Shown here piece by piece: positions 23,548-35,700 of a stretch of 64,000 bases of DNA. This DNA comes from Myrmaecium sp. VS I D KN 1. Lineage: Eukaryota; Ascomycota; Dothideomycetes; Valsariales; Valsariaceae. Numbering within the stretch: the stretch's first letter is position 1; each line of letters opens with the position of its first letter. The notes under the pieces were generated by a model. The model worked only from the letters and a program-made list of their open reading frames with translations. It did not search any database and was not told where the DNA came from. The position numbers and the translations under genes were made by a program. The DNA lies in the NCBI GenBank assembly GCA_019775845.1, contig JADQAV010000001.1, forward strand, positions 430,970-494,969. Direction: 5' to 3'.

Positions 23548-25074
23548 ATGTATAAAAACTCGCCAATGGCCCAAGTCAAGATGTCGCGCTCCTTCTTCAT
23601 CGACCGGACTCCAACTTCGACTTCTGATATCGACAGGATGGCTGGTCACGAATGTTACGCTTCTGGAGCTTCCAGTCCCACGGCCTCCGTAACCTCGACC
23701 CGCGGGGGAAAGAAGAACAAGCCTCACTCAGAGCTTCTTCGTGCAGCACTTAGAGACCGCAGGGCGGCAAGCACTTCGGCTGGGACATCGTTGGATGGGC
23801 GGATCCGGAATCCGAACCTCAACGAGTCATCCCCAGCTCGGCCTATGATAATGCGCCATCATAGCCAAGCCCAACAACGGAGAGCTAGTGAGGCCCGAGA
23901 TAATGCAAGCCGTTCACCACAGAACTTAGCCACGAGCACAAAGGACATGGGTGCTCGGCTTGACAGGCTCTCGAACGACAACTTCGATCTCAAACTCCGC
24001 ATCTGCTTGCAGGAGGAGAAGGCCAAAAAACTGCAAACCGAGCTTGCAGAAGCGTTGGAGAAGCTCAAGGATATGGACCAGATCGAGCAAGAGAATGAGG
24101 ATCTAGAGGGTGAAAATGCGGAGCTCAAGCAGGACAACGAGGAGTTACGCCTCGAATGCGAGGAGAGGCGCGCCGACCAGGAACAGCTGGAGCAGATCAA
24201 CGACGAGCTGCTCGCTGAGCTAGAGAAGCGCGACGATGCGTTGAAAGAAGCTGCCGGGATGGTCATCGAATTGGAGAACAAGCTTCTGGCCTATGAGAAA
24301 GACTCTATACGCGTCGAATCTCACGAAACCAGCCCTGGCGGACTTTCTGATAACGACAGCATCAAAGAGAGTCGAAAGATACAGGACTCTAGTCTCTGCT
24401 ATGCGGGCGCCAATGCCGATGCAATGTGTAGCGACGATCTGTCTGATTATTTCAGCGGCAGCTCGTCTGCAGGATCTCCTGCCAAGGTTGGTCCCAAGAG
24501 CAAGCGTGCCAGCAGACTTCTCGGCATGACCTCCCAGGGCCCGCGCTCGATCGAAAACATCAGGGCACGGATGTCGAAGCTCATTGTCAGCGAGGGGACC
24601 GCAGCCGCGCCTCCTGTGATCCCGGAACGGCTGTCGTCGCAACGTCAGGCGGGTGTGCCCCGTGAACGTCTGAGACTCAAGGCTACACCTCCAGGTCTAC
24701 CCGCGCTTGCACCACGGCCCTCAATCGGCAAGACATCGGGCACCAGCTTGCGCAGCCTGTTTTTGGACGGCGAGTCCCCGAAGAGTGGACGTAGCGTGCA
24801 ACACTCCACCGAGGGTCGAACCTCTGCGCCGGACAGCCGTTCCAGCTGGGAAAATAGCCCCAACCAGGCAGGTCAGATGGGCCCTCGAAAGCTTCGGAGG
24901 GACACCGATTACGCGGATGAGCGATCGACTGGCACGGGCAGCAGTGCGGATGCGGACAGTTATCTCCATGCCGGTTACCGCGACACGAGCGCTTCGGAGC
25001 GATACGGTCACCTGGCTGCGCGGGACGTCGGTAGGGACTTCTTCTTCCACCCTTCAGGTCAGTCCTATTACTAG
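23548..25074 (+). CDS. Centrosomin N-terminal motif (Cnn_1N-like) coiled-coil protein
   Basis: A single exon of 508 residues from the first in-frame ATG; the second and third in-frame ATGs at 23566 and 23581 are also possible, the latter giving MSRSFFIDRTPTSTSD. After a Ser/Thr-rich basic region, residues 134-250 form a coiled coil that opens with RLDRLSNDNFDLKLRI, very like the centrosomin motif 1 that recruits gamma-tubulin complexes. The C-terminal half is disordered, Ser/Pro-rich and lacks any recognisable domain. In fungi this motif occurs in microtubule-nucleation factors of the Mto1/ApsB/PcpA type; this protein is shorter, so a spindle-pole or septal microtubule role is only a suggestion. 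A TATAAAA at 23551-23557 lies inside the N-terminal codons and may mean that the true start is downstream. Confidence 0.75.
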   Translation: MYKNSPMAQVKMSRSFFIDRTPTSTSDIDRMAGHECYASGASSPTASVTSTRGGKKNKPHSELLRAALRDRRAASTSAGTSLDGRIRNPNLNESSPARPMIMRHHSQAQQRRASEARDNASRSPQNLATSTKDMGARLDRLSNDNFDLKLRICLQEEKAKKLQTELAEALEKLKDMDQIEQENEDLEGENAELKQDNEELRLECEERRADQEQLEQINDELLAELEKRDDALKEAAGMVIELENKLLAYEKDSIRVESHETSPGGLSDNDSIKESRKIQDSSLCYAGANADAMCSDDLSDYFSGSSSAGSPAKVGPKSKRASRLLGMTSQGPRSIENIRARMSKLIVSEGTAAAPPVIPERLSSQRQAGVPRERLRLKATPPGLPALAPRPSIGKTSGTSLRSLFLDGESPKSGRSVQHSTEGRTSAPDSRSSWENSPNQAGQMGPRKLRRDTDYADERSTGTGSSADADSYLHAGYRDTSASERYGHLAARDVGRDFFFHPSGQSYY

Positions 25075-25442
25075 GATAGAAGAACTATTTCAATATATTT
25101 TTTCTTGCCTTGGAAAGGGGAGTTGGTCAATTCAGAAGGCTTCATGAATTTCATAGAAATGTTGAGTAGATCTTGAATTTGGACGGTATCTAGTGATATC
25201 TGCGCATTCAGTACTTTTCAAAAGTCAGTAAAGTATCAATGAAAAAATATCACTACACATATGTCTGCTTCCTACAATTTGTGTAATAATGTATAGGTAC
25301 TCGGGCGTGATGACGTTGGGAACCCAGGAGGCCTCAGGCAACGAATCATGACCTCCCCCGGGCCCGCCCGCCGTCCTCATGTTGGCCTCGTCCGCGTCCC
25401 GTCGATCGAGCTCACCTCACGAACAGTTCCGCGGCGCTCACG
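25075..25442. other. Spacer before the Dsc2-like gene
   Basis: An AT-rich 3' flank (25080-25300) followed by a short GC-rich leader. No gene seen. Confidence 0.5.
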
Positions 25443-26447
25443 ATGCTGGCCTCTGGTTTCACGAATGCGCCCGTCACCAAATCGCTCGTGTACTATGTCG
25501 TCGCCTCGGCGCTCCTCGTCGCCTTCACCGACACCAAATACTACCTCCCCGTCGCCGTGGTGCCGCACCTGTGGGTGTACCGACAGTTCTGGCGGCTGTT
25601 GACATGGCAGGTCGGTGATTCCTGATTGCAGATTGCTCTGCTCTTTTTGGAAAGGAAAGGAAAGACCAGAACTTGCTGACTTTTGACCCGTGTGTGTGTG
25701 TGGTCGCGGAGGAGGCAGGCGGCGTATACGAACTCTACCGAGGTGCTCTTCGCGGCCATGACCTTGTACCACATGCGCGTGGTTGAACGGCTTTGGGGCT
25801 CGAGGAAGTTCGCGGTATGTAGGATATTCTCCCCCAATGACGCATCGTAGCCGCGCCGGCTAACACTCGAGTTTTGTTTGTCCTCTCGACAGTCCTTCCT
25901 GATCACCGTCCTCCCGTACACAACCTTCATCCCACCCGTCCTCATCGCCGTCGTCCTCCGACCGTTGACATTCAACCACCTGAACTACCTCCCGGCCGGC
26001 CCGACCGCCCTCGTCTTTGCGATCCTCTCCCAGTACCACGCCTCCATCCCGATCACCTACAAATACCGCCTGGCCACCTCGGCCGCCGCCTCTTCGAGCG
26101 CCGGCGCGACTGTCCTTACACTCACCTCGAAGACGATCACGTACGTCTTGCCGGCGCAGATCGCCCTCTCGCAGCTCCCGGGAAGCGTGGTGCCCGCGCT
26201 GGTGGGGTGGGCGGTGGGCTATGCGTGGCGGAATGACTTGTTGCCGGTGCCGAGCGATTGGAGGGTACCCGGTTGGCTGGTCGGGGTCAAGGACAGCGGC
26301 AGGCATGGGGAAGGGTTCGAGGGGCTGCGGAGGAGATTGGAAACCGAACAGGCGGCTGCCACAGGTACCGAGGGGAGAACGGGGAGAGAGGGCAGACGGC
26401 GGACGTTCGGCGCGATGGTGGCTGACCAGTTCAGGGGGACTGGATGA
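25443..26447 (+). CDS. Rhomboid-like pseudoprotease, Dsc2/UBAC2-like membrane protein
   Basis: Exons 25443-25610, 25719-25814 and 25893-26447 give 272 residues; the first donor is a weak GTCGGT, but joining WRLLTWQ to [14 protein letters not shown] fits the family well. Several hydrophobic helices occur (about 15-30, 60-75, 88-115, 120-150, 160-200). The rhomboid fold signature around [28 protein letters not shown] is present, but I see no GxSG/His catalytic pair, so it is probably inactive. Family knowledge: Dsc2 is a subunit of the Golgi/endosomal Dsc ubiquitin ligase that in fungi activates SREBP and clears orphan membrane proteins. The C-terminus ends [13 protein letters not shown] with no UBA domain visible, unlike some relatives. 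It ends convergently with the next gene. Confidence 0.82.
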
Positions 26448-26697
26448 CAATAGTTCGCTCAAAAATAGCTTTCATTGCTCGATATCCAGCTGCATGGCCT
26501 TCTATACCCAGGAGGAGGTGTGTCGCTTTCATAATCGTTTTCATAACCGATTTACAAGTTTTCGGCCACGGCAGTGCCGGGATGGGAGGAAGTTCGAAGT
26601 GTTAAGTGGACGATCGATCGACAGGAGTTCCAGGGTATGACTTAGAAGCAGCTAAATGTAGATCTCTCCCAGCGGGTGCGGAATCCAAGCATCTTTC

Positions 26698-28319
26698 TCA
26701 TCCAGTTATATCCTTCAACTCCTTCACCGCTTGTACGAACCCCGTCCAGTCTGGCTTGGACATGCGATCCCTCAGCCGAGCAACCTGTCTGTCCACAATA
26801 TCTGACCTCTGCATCGAAGTTCCTGTCTATATATTGCGCCATGGTCAGTATGATTGGCCTTACATACAAACGTCGAGTCTTGCTCATGGGATATGCGCTG
26901 GCTTACCGCTCGATCCCGCTCTCTGTAACGCTGATTGTCCACGCAGAGAGCTACGGCCAGTTCGCGGAACAAGTCCCGCGAGTTCTCCAGCTCTGCCGGG
27001 GCGCTGCCGTACACGTCTTCGAGAGCGTCTGACGTCTTTGCTGCCTCCACCGCCTGCTCCAGTGCGCTGATGCGATCCTTCAGCTGTTGGTTCTCCGCGA
27101 GGAGGTGGTCCTCGTGGGATATCTCCGTAGTCTGAATTTGTTGCTCCGTTTCTGGTTCGGGCTGGTCCGCCGGCTGCATCTTGAGTTGTTCGGCATCGCT
27201 CGCTGCCCGCTCGGCCTTGAACCGTTCAATTTCGCCGTATAACCGTTCGTACTTGTCGCGCAGATCCGCGATGGTCTCGGTGGCCTTCGTAGCGTCGGCT
27301 TTTGCTTGGATGAGTTCGCTGAGCTGGCGGTCGATCGTATCGCGAAGCTTGGCTTCAATACCACGGTCCGTTTCCAGCTGTGGAACGGAAATCAAGGTAC
27401 GAGCGTCCTGAGCATGACCACTGTCTTTGAGGTATTGGCGCTTCGTTCTCGGCGAGTGCAGGTCCTCGGCGGGTTCCGTCGTGGAGACGACCTCTGCCTT
27501 GCGTTTCGGTGAGACCGTGAGCTTGGTCAAGCCCCAAGGGGAGCGGAAAGAAGAGGCATCACCTCCGATGATGAGCTTGTTGATATCGTCTCGAATGCTT
27601 GCGTCACCCGCTGAAAATCTGTGCTTGATGCGTCGCTCGCCGCTCCGCTTTCGTCTTGCAAAGTTCAGTATGATTAGAGATGATGAACAAAGATGGTTAA
27701 GAAGAGTCACCTACTGAGCGGCCGGTGAGACGTGGTCGGGAGGTTCCAGAAAGAAGGCGTCACGCGATGTCAGCCCTTCCGAGATGGTGCGAGGGGAACG
27801 TAGAACGGGGTTGGTCCGATACTGCTCGAATTGCGGCGTCACGTCCGGCGAGGTCGGCGGATACGCAGGGCCTCCGGCCAGGAAATAGTCCTGCTCAGGT
27901 GTCGCGCCGGGGATGATGGCCACCTGCGTGGTGAAAGCGGCATCGTGGGCCGTCCGGCCCCGAGTCGGGCGGCCCGCGCGCACCTTGCCCCGGTTGGAGA
28001 AGTCGTACGGCCAGTACTGGTGCAGCTCGTAGGGCTCGTACGCCTCGGAGCGGTAGATGTCGTAGAGGGCCTTGTCGTCCAGGTAGACGCCGCGCGGCGG
28101 TCCGCGGTGATTCTGCGCGAACTCTTCGAACGGGTCGTGCATGAACAGCTTCCAAGTCGGATGCCCGGTCTTCTGGTTGAGGGTGCGTTCGACCGTCTTG
28201 GGATCCGAGTCGCCGTCGCCGTCGCCGGGAAGCCAGATCGGTCGCATGCATCTGCCGTCCCAGACCTTCCGTCTCTCCAGCTGCTCGATCGTGTTCAGCG
28301 GACGCTTGGGGGCAGCCAT
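26698..28319 (-). CDS. Unrecognised fungal protein with C-terminal coiled coil
   Basis: Read on the minus strand, exons 28319-27715, 27654-26907 and 26826-26698 give 493 residues. The first donor is GTAGGT within a CAG codon, which removes an apparent TAG stop; the second is GTAAGC, and the last exon reads into RSDIVDRQVARLRDRM...VKELKDITG. I do not recognise the family. The first 140 residues are rich in aromatic and charged residues (WKLFMHDPFEEFAQNHRG, YELHQYWPYDF) and look folded. Residues about 140-300 are disordered with basic KRK patches, and 300-450 form a coiled coil. Architecture suggests a nuclear or scaffold protein, but nothing fixes a function. It shares a divergent promoter with the complex I gene. 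Confidence 0.78.
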
Positions 28320-29273
28320 TGTCTCCACGTCATGTAAGGAATGAGTGAGGGTGAGGCTGGTAGGTCGGTCTCGGTGAATAGGTGTTGCTCGGTTCGAAGC
28401 AGCTCACGTGGGCAGCTTAGGTGAATGATGGTGGACTTGACAGACGGAGAAAGGCACAAACCGTTGCGGTGAGAAGAGAGAACTGCTTACAGCTGGATTC
28501 TATGCGTGCGAAAATAGGCTCATATGACACGGCACGCTAGCGTCAGGAACAGGCAGAAAGAATTGTCGAAAGCAAACGAATGATATTGAAGACTCTGGCT
28601 GGTCAAAGACGCAATAAGAAAGATAGCTAGAAGCCAATTTGAATATGAGAGAAGACAGGAGCACATGATTGATCAAAATCTAGAGAGAGGAATGCTAAGG
28701 AACGTGATATAGCTATAGCCATGCATAAAGCAGATGCTCTATTAAAAATCTCCGAATGCTTACAGTGATTGTAGAAGAATGAGCTTCATCGTTCTTTATT
28801 GTCTTCTCACTTCTACCGACAGCACCATGATAGGAAGTGCAACGGAACGATCAAGCGTGCAGAAAGATACATACAGCATTGCCGCAGTCATATTTGCGCT
28901 GCAGCACCGTGCAATGAACAGTATTCTGGAGGTGGCCATGGTTATAGTTCACGATTCTCACCATAGCAAAATGAGGGTCTTCGGATAACGGGAAGACAGC
29001 CGTGCGCTCGGAAGTTAGTAATTGTGGCTTGACAGGCAGAGTGGAGTACTCCGGACCCGCGTTGGTCAATCGGACGCCTGCTGATGTCCGTCCGGCAGGC
29101 CCCAGCCAATAGGGAGGCAGCCCGCCAAGTCCTTACTCCAGCATCTCCAACATCGCCCGTCCGACTCCACAACGTCTCCCCACGCTTCCACCAAGACCTA
29201 CGATAGCGCCCGAGAGCTGGTCAAGCCGGCTTCGTCTCCTCACCTTCCCATCCCACATCCCATATCTGCCAAC
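28320..29273. promoter_or_regulatory. Divergent promoter between the unknown minus gene and the complex I gene
   Basis: 954 bp between two genes transcribed away from each other. The middle (28500-28990) is AT-rich, in contrast to the C-rich leader next to the complex I start. No credible coding frame or RNA gene was found. Confidence 0.5.
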
Positions 29274-30904
29274 ATGCTATCACGGCAGACTCCCAGTGTT
29301 CAATCTCTCAGTACTGCTTCTCAGCGCATCCTTCCGTCCGCCACCGCTGGGGCTTCTCGCCTGGTGACGCCCCCCTCAACCTCGCGCCAACAACGCCGAC
29401 ACCTCGCCTCCCTTCAGGATGGAAACCCAGTGAGACATTATGGAGGTCTGAAGGATCAGGACCGTATATTTCAGAACCTGTATAGCCATCATGGTGCGGA
29501 TCTCAAAAGTGCGCAGAAGTATGGCGACTGGTACAAGACGAAGGAGATTATCCTCAAGGGCCATGAATGGGTAAGGAAGTCAATTGCAAATCGTTAGGTC
29601 AAGATATTGACGCAGCCTCGTTCTAGATCATCTCAGAGATCAAGAAGTCCGGTCTTCGTGGTCGTGGTGGTGCTGGGTTTCCTTCTGGCCTGAAATGGGT
29701 ATGATATACATGACGCCATTGCACCAGCCGCCGCTGACAGTTGCAGTCTTTCATGAACTTCAAGGACTGGGACAAAGACAACAAGCCGCGTTACCTCGTG
29801 GTTAACGCAGACGAGGGTGAGCCGGGAACCTGCAAAGACCGTGAGATCATGCGCAAGGATCCCCACAAGCTCGTCGAAGGCTGTCTCATCGCAGGCCGCG
29901 CGATGAACTGCACCGCCGCCTACATTTACATCCGTGGCGAATTCTACCACGAAGCTACGGTCCTTCAACGTGCCATCCAGGAAGCCTACCAAGCCGGCCT
30001 CATCGGCAAGAACGCTTGCGGTTCGGGTTACGATTTCGACATATACATTCACCGAGGAATGGGCGCCTACGTCTGTGGCGAGGAGACTTCTCTAATCGAA
30101 TCTCTCGAGGGAAAGCCGGGAAAGCCTCGCCTAAAGCCTCCATTTCCTGCCGCAGTCGGTCTCTTCGGCTGCCCCTCTACCGTCACAAACGTGGAAACCG
30201 TTGCGGTTTCACCCACAATCTGCCGCCGCGGAGGTGACTGGTTCAATTCCTTTGGTCGCGAGAGGAACTCGGGGACGAAGTTGTTCTGTATTTCTGGGCA
30301 CGTCAACAATCCTTGCACCGTAGAAGAGGAAATGTCGATTCCCCTTCGTGAACTCATTGACAAGCATTGTGGTGGCGTTATCGGTGGCTGGGACAACCTG
30401 AAGGCTGTCATCCCTGGAGGCTCGTCGACGCCTATTCTTCCAGCTCATCTCTGCAATGATCAGCTCATGGATTTTGATGCACTGAAAGATTCCCAGTCGG
30501 GTCTTGGAACAGCTGCCGTTATCGTGATGGATAAGAGCACCGATGTCGTGCGTGCGATCTCACGCCTCTCCAAATTCTACAAGCACGAGTCGTGCGGACA
30601 GTGTACTCCCTGCCGTGAAGGCTCCAAGTGGACGTATCAGATCATGCAGCGATTCGAGAAGGGACAGGCTCGCGCGCGCGAAATCGATATGCTCCAGGAA
30701 CTCACCAAACAAGTGGAGGGACATACCATCTGCGCCTTGGGCGAAGCTTTTGCCTGGCCACTGCAGGGCCTCATTCGCCACTTCCGACCAGAGCTCGAGG
30801 CCCGCATCAAGGATTTCGCGGATAAGAATGGCGGGGAGGCGCTTGCTGGTGGCTGGGCGCATGATGCCAGCAAGAAGGGCCAATTGGTGGCGCCGGGTCA
30901 GTGA
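29274..30904 (+). CDS. NADH:ubiquinone oxidoreductase 51 kDa subunit (NDUFV1/NuoF), mitochondrial
   Basis: The product is the FMN- and NADH-binding subunit of complex I; it takes electrons from NADH and passes them to the N3 iron-sulfur cluster. Exons 29274-29570, 29627-29698 and 29747-30904 give 508 residues. The first 45 residues are a basic, Ser-rich targeting sequence. The flavin/NADH site appears as [16 protein letters not shown], reconstructed across the second intron, and [14 protein letters not shown]. Cluster ligands are Cys406, Cys409 and Cys412 in [11 protein letters not shown] and Cys452 in HTICALGEA. The length and all motifs agree with functional fungal orthologues. The small 72-nt middle exon encodes exactly the glycine-rich motif. 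Confidence 0.97.
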
Positions 30905-31714
30905 AGCCATGATTGGCGTTGAACATATACCTTGCGGCTGCATTTTTTTCTGCTTGATCCTGGGTTTACCGTGCGATGTGATCCCTTCTCCTTTTTTCCT
31001 CTGCGTGATTGAGCGTTTGCTTTCGAGTGAGGCGGGATTAAACTAGGCGTTTACGGGTTTCGATAGATGTCTCAAATTGATCATGTATCGCGTGTAGAAA
31101 ATTCGGCTGTCAGTAACCGACTGGGTCTCACCGCGTACGGCATCGTCTGAGAAGCGCTCGTCTTGCGTCGCTTCAGCTCCCCACGGCCGGGCAAGTTCCC
31201 TTTCGCCCTCCGCGGCCCGGATGTGCGAGGTGCGGTGAGCGATGATGGATGGATGGATGGGTGTCGAGCGATGGAGCCACGGAGTATCTACATCCCACAC
31301 ATACAAGACCGAATTTCGGATCCAAAGGGTAGTACATTGTACCGTTCAGCGGTGCTGCTCGGGAGCGCTATCCTTCTCGCCCGGCGGTGGGCATCCTCTC
31401 TCTCGATCCCTTGTTTTTTTCCACACCGTGAATGGTGGGATCCTAGGCGTCCTTCTTCTGCTTCGGTGAGAGAGAGAGCGTGTGTGTGTGAATAGGTGGG
31501 GTCATCGCAGGACGTTGATCCGTAGGTTTTCCACGGGCAGCTAGCTCCCCGACCTAGGTTACCTTAGGTCCCCGGGCTTCCTGAACGTTGCCGGAAGCCG
31601 CGGGTGGAGATGGATGGCGGCGATGGCGGCGGCGGCTAACATGTACTCCATCCATCCAGCGAATTCATTGATTCATTAATTTTTTGCTCGGCTATCGTCG
31701 ACAGCGACGAGATC

Positions 31715-31760
31715 GTGCCATGCCATGCCATGCCATGCCATTGCTGCGCTGCGCTGCGCT
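31715..31760. repeat. Compound CCATG and GCTGC pentanucleotide repeats
   Basis: About four units of CCATG (roughly 31718-31741) are followed directly by about four units of GCTGC (to about 31760). They lie in noncoding spacer. Two different pentamers side by side suggest replication slippage in a permissive region. Confidence 0.65.
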
Positions 31761-32693
31761 GCCTCGGAGGCGGTGGCCGGCAGTGGCGGTGAATGTGGGT
31801 GGTGACGGTGACGGTGACGGTGATGGGGACGGTGAGATGGGGAATGGGGAATCGGGAGGCAGGCACACACACACCGCAACGCTTTTTGTTGTCGGCTCGT
31901 ACATACAGTGAGGTAGTGTGCAGGTTTTTTTCCCTCCTCTCTTCTTTTCCATTGTGGAGTGCAGTGGATTCCTTATTGAAGTTCGACGGATCCGGTCCGC
32001 GAAGCCGAGTGACCTCTTTCTTATTTTTCTTTGGAGGGTGTCTTGACTAGAAGCTGAGTTGAAGTTCGAAGCCGGTGTGCGTGCGGCGATCCGTCAACGT
32101 CCTACGGTATCCGATCCCACCCACCTCCGCGGGACCTTCCGTCACCATCGACATTGGCGTCGTGGTCGTGGTCGTCGATGTCGTCGATGTTGTCGATGAC
32201 ACTCGGGGTGGCTGGTACAGTATGTACCTTGCGGATGCAGGGTCGGTAGAAAGCGTGGGCTGTCCTGCTGTACATGCTGTCCTGTACATGCCACGTTACA
32301 GTCCTTGCAGACCACCAGCCAACAGAAAAAAACGGCCGTGGGGGAGGTGTTGTTCCTGGTCTGCGGTTGCCATCTCACACCTCCAACTCTATCGGTCAGT
32401 TAGGTACTGTAGTAGGTACAGTAGTATCCGTACCGTAGTCAACCGCCTGGGCAGCTCACCTTACCTACCCCACTACCTTAACTCCACCACCTTATAATGT
32501 GGATAGATGGTGACGGCTACAACGACAGCGACAACGACAGCTTACAACGGCCCGACACCCGGCGCATGCACGCTCGGTTGGCCACGACAGGACCTTCGGC
32601 AGCCGGCATGGGGAGAACCAACGCACCATTTCCTGCGAAGAGGAGCCGATCTACCCTACCTCACCTTGCCTTAGTTTACCTAAGAGAGGAGGA

Positions 32694-32716
32694 GGGGGAT
32701 GGGGAAGAGGGGAGGG
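32694..32716 (+). other. Potential G-quadruplex motif
   Basis: Four G-runs (five, four, four and three G) are separated by loops of two, four and one bases, within the standard G3+N1-7 rule. It lies in the large gene-free region. Formation in vivo is not shown. Confidence 0.5.
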
Positions 32717-35700
32717 CCAATGCGTGTACTAGTAATGGCCTGTAGATACAGAGGGAAAGGTGTCATGCTGCATCAAAGTGTAGTCGCTACGGCTGCTGCT
32801 ACGACTGCTACGACTAGTATGCTGTCGAGACGTTTTGGAGGGAGATGGCGGTGAAGACGTACATGATAGCTCTAAGGCACCACACCTGGCACCTCAGTCA
32901 ACGTACCGCTTAGTCACCATGGGGAGGGACGGATGGAGGGGATGGATGGAGGAGGAGACAAGGGGGTTGGAAGGAGGAGAGGAGGGGAAGGGGGAGGGCC
33001 GACGTCTGGTCTGCCTCCTACCTGCCATGTTCCCTTTCGGCAACCTTCTCGAAGGGGTGGAAGCCCTCAGGGGGGAGGGAAGCAGGGCAGGCAGGGGTCC
33101 GTTAGGCGCCCCAAGGGAAAAAAGCTCCGACGGAGATTGCGGCTCTCACCCTTGGGATCCATCCTTGACGCAGTCCGCGCGCGGCAAGCTCGGACGACGT
33201 TGCGCCGTGCGTGCGTGAGAGCAAGAGAGAGTGAGATGGATAGATGGAGAAGAAAGGTGACGGTGTGTGGCGCGCATCGTACATACTGTATGTTTGGACA
33301 TACACCGCCTGGTCGAGGTCGGATGAACTGCGGGATTGTTATTGTCTGTAGTACTTTGATTCGAGTAGGTAATTGAATGTTGCTGATGCAATTGGAAAAG
33401 ATGAAAGGATGGGGGCCTTCTTGTTGCTACCTCTGCTGGACTACCTCACCTTACAACGACCGGGTTGGATTCAGATCGATGAAGAAATGCAGGCTCCCGT
33501 TTCGTCCGCTGGTTTTACCATGCCACTCCGTTCCACCACTTCTCTTTTATGCTTGATCTCTTTCTTTTTCTCTTTCACCGGCAGGGTAGGATCCATTATC
33601 TCTTTATGTTATTCCCGTATGTGTGTTTTGTAGTACGCAGCAGCCCCCCTTTGGCTCCGACGAACGACCGCACCGCACGTTTCAGGCCAACCCTCGAACG
33701 GGCTTAGCATCGCAGGGCGGAAAAAGATGTCGAACATCGCAACGACCCTCGGTACGGGGAGTACTACCTGTTACTTGATGTCATGATTTCCGCCGGCCTC
33801 GTGATACGCCGGGTTATGGAGTCCCCCTCCAAAGCGAGGGATGCCACTGCAGTGCTGAATCAGGTCCTTTAGCGTGTGATTCTGGTGGGGTGTTGTAAAA
33901 GGGGGAGGTTGGGAGAAGGTGAGGTGTTGGCGGAAGGGAAAATTACTCTCCGGCACCCTGCCGGCCGAAGCCCTTATGTCTCGCACGTAACAGCCGCCTT
34001 TTGCCGTAGATCATCTCTTTACAGATCCTATTTGTTGGAATGCAATTGAGATCGCATCTTTTTGCTTGACTTGGCTTGGATCTGGAGGGGTTGTTATCGG
34101 GACGTGGACGGACGGGCGTTGCACGTCGAAACGTCCCTCTCCCCTGGCCAGGTACGGGAGACGGGGGAGGAGGTGCCAGCCAGCAAACCAGCCCCTGGCA
34201 CACACACACACAAGATGCTCGGCCCTATGATCGGTCCAAGTCAGCCCCTTTTTCCTGTCAAAAAAACTACCGGTCGGAGCGTTGCACGCGGCTCCACGCC
34301 GGTGAAGGGGGTGAGGAAGGGAATCCCTGCGCGGCCGCTCAGAGCAGCCTCCGTCGAGGAGTGACGCTTTGGGCATCCTCTAGAAGTCCGCTAGAAGCCC
34401 TCACCACACCGAGCTGGCCTGCAGTGGCCAGTGCTTCCCTCGCTCGTTTCCGCGAGGCTCGTCCCAGCGTGGGCGGTGCGGGCGCGGGTGGGCGGGCTGG
34501 CTGCTGGGCTGGCTGGGCTGGCGTTCATGCAGAATTGCCCGCCCGCCCGCCCGCCCGCGCCCGGGAGGGCTCTTCCTTCCCATACTTCGTACATGCTACC
34601 TTTCCTTATACCTTTTGCTGCATAGATCAGTCGGCGCGCCTTTGACTGAGGAAGGCGTGCAATTGGGACGGGATCTGGAAGATCTTGGGATTGCGCAGTG
34701 AAATATATACATATGATGGAGAGTCCGCTTCCCCTTTTGCCGGACTGTGTTCCCAGCTCGCCGCCACAACCATGAGCGAAAGATGATGAATGTGCGCGGA
34801 TGCAAGCTTGAGCCAGCACCCTTCTCCGCATACATGGGTGTTCGAGCTTGGACGGTCTGCCCGCGGTCAATAACCCAGTGGCAGCGATGTTTTGAGTGAG
34901 ATGCCGTCAACGGCGGCGAGAACGCTCCGTTCACCTTGAGACTTCTTGGGATCGGCACCTCTTCGCTCTCTGGTTGCCAATTCCTCTCTTGCAACGGCTG
35001 CTTGCTGATCTAGTACCTGGTACATACATAATACGCTTTGCTCGCACCCGGGCCGAGAGCCTGGACACTCTGTTGTGATTGAACGTTTGACACGCCCATC
35101 CGAGATTCGCTTCCAAGTGTTGCCGAAATCCTTCTGACCTAGCCTTGCCGTATGCTCCATTGCCTTCCATTCGCATTCGGAGCACTTCATGTATCTCTGA
35201 CTGCGTTGTCAACAGCCTGGGCTTCTCCGTTCGTGGTCGACCATCATTACAATTCCGCCACAGCATCCCAGACATTGCGCCTTGGTAAATTCATCCGCAT
35301 CAAAATTCGGGCCGGATCTGGCAATTGACGTCGTACATGGAACAGGACTTGTTTTAGGTTGCGCACATCTGTTCCGAAGATCAATTTCCATCCTCGCTGC
35401 CATTCTCTGCACGGAAACAGCTTGCCATCAGACCTACCCCGCGACCTCCCCCCCCGAGATCTTACCATTAGAAGCAACTGGTCGGTCGGTCGACTTGTCA
35501 CGACGAACCGCGCTTTTAACAGCATCGCTGGCATCTTTTAACGAGCGAGGGAGACGTGCACAGGGCTGACGGTTACAAGTCTGCTCCTGTCATCTACACG
35601 TAAGGTTGGGGCTATCCTAATCCTGAAGGGGGCTCCGCTCAAGGGAACAGCCGTCGAAAAAAAAGCTACCGCTCGTGGAAGAGGGAGCAAAGCCGCAAAA

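Noticed and set aside
26772-26906. Unspliced C-terminus of the same gene (ending DRLLG)
   Set aside because: GTAAGC at 26906 and the TATATAG acceptor give a coherent helical ending, more protein-like than the read-through.
27711-27713. In-frame TAG that would end the minus-strand unknown gene after 202 residues
   Set aside because: The GTAGGT donor begins inside the preceding codon and splicing to 27654 continues an open, protein-like frame.
34391-34870. Several 100-160 codon frames in the 31-36.6 kb region
   Set aside because: Low-complexity Arg/Pro/Gly/Ser composition, overlapping frames on both strands and no splice-supported continuation.
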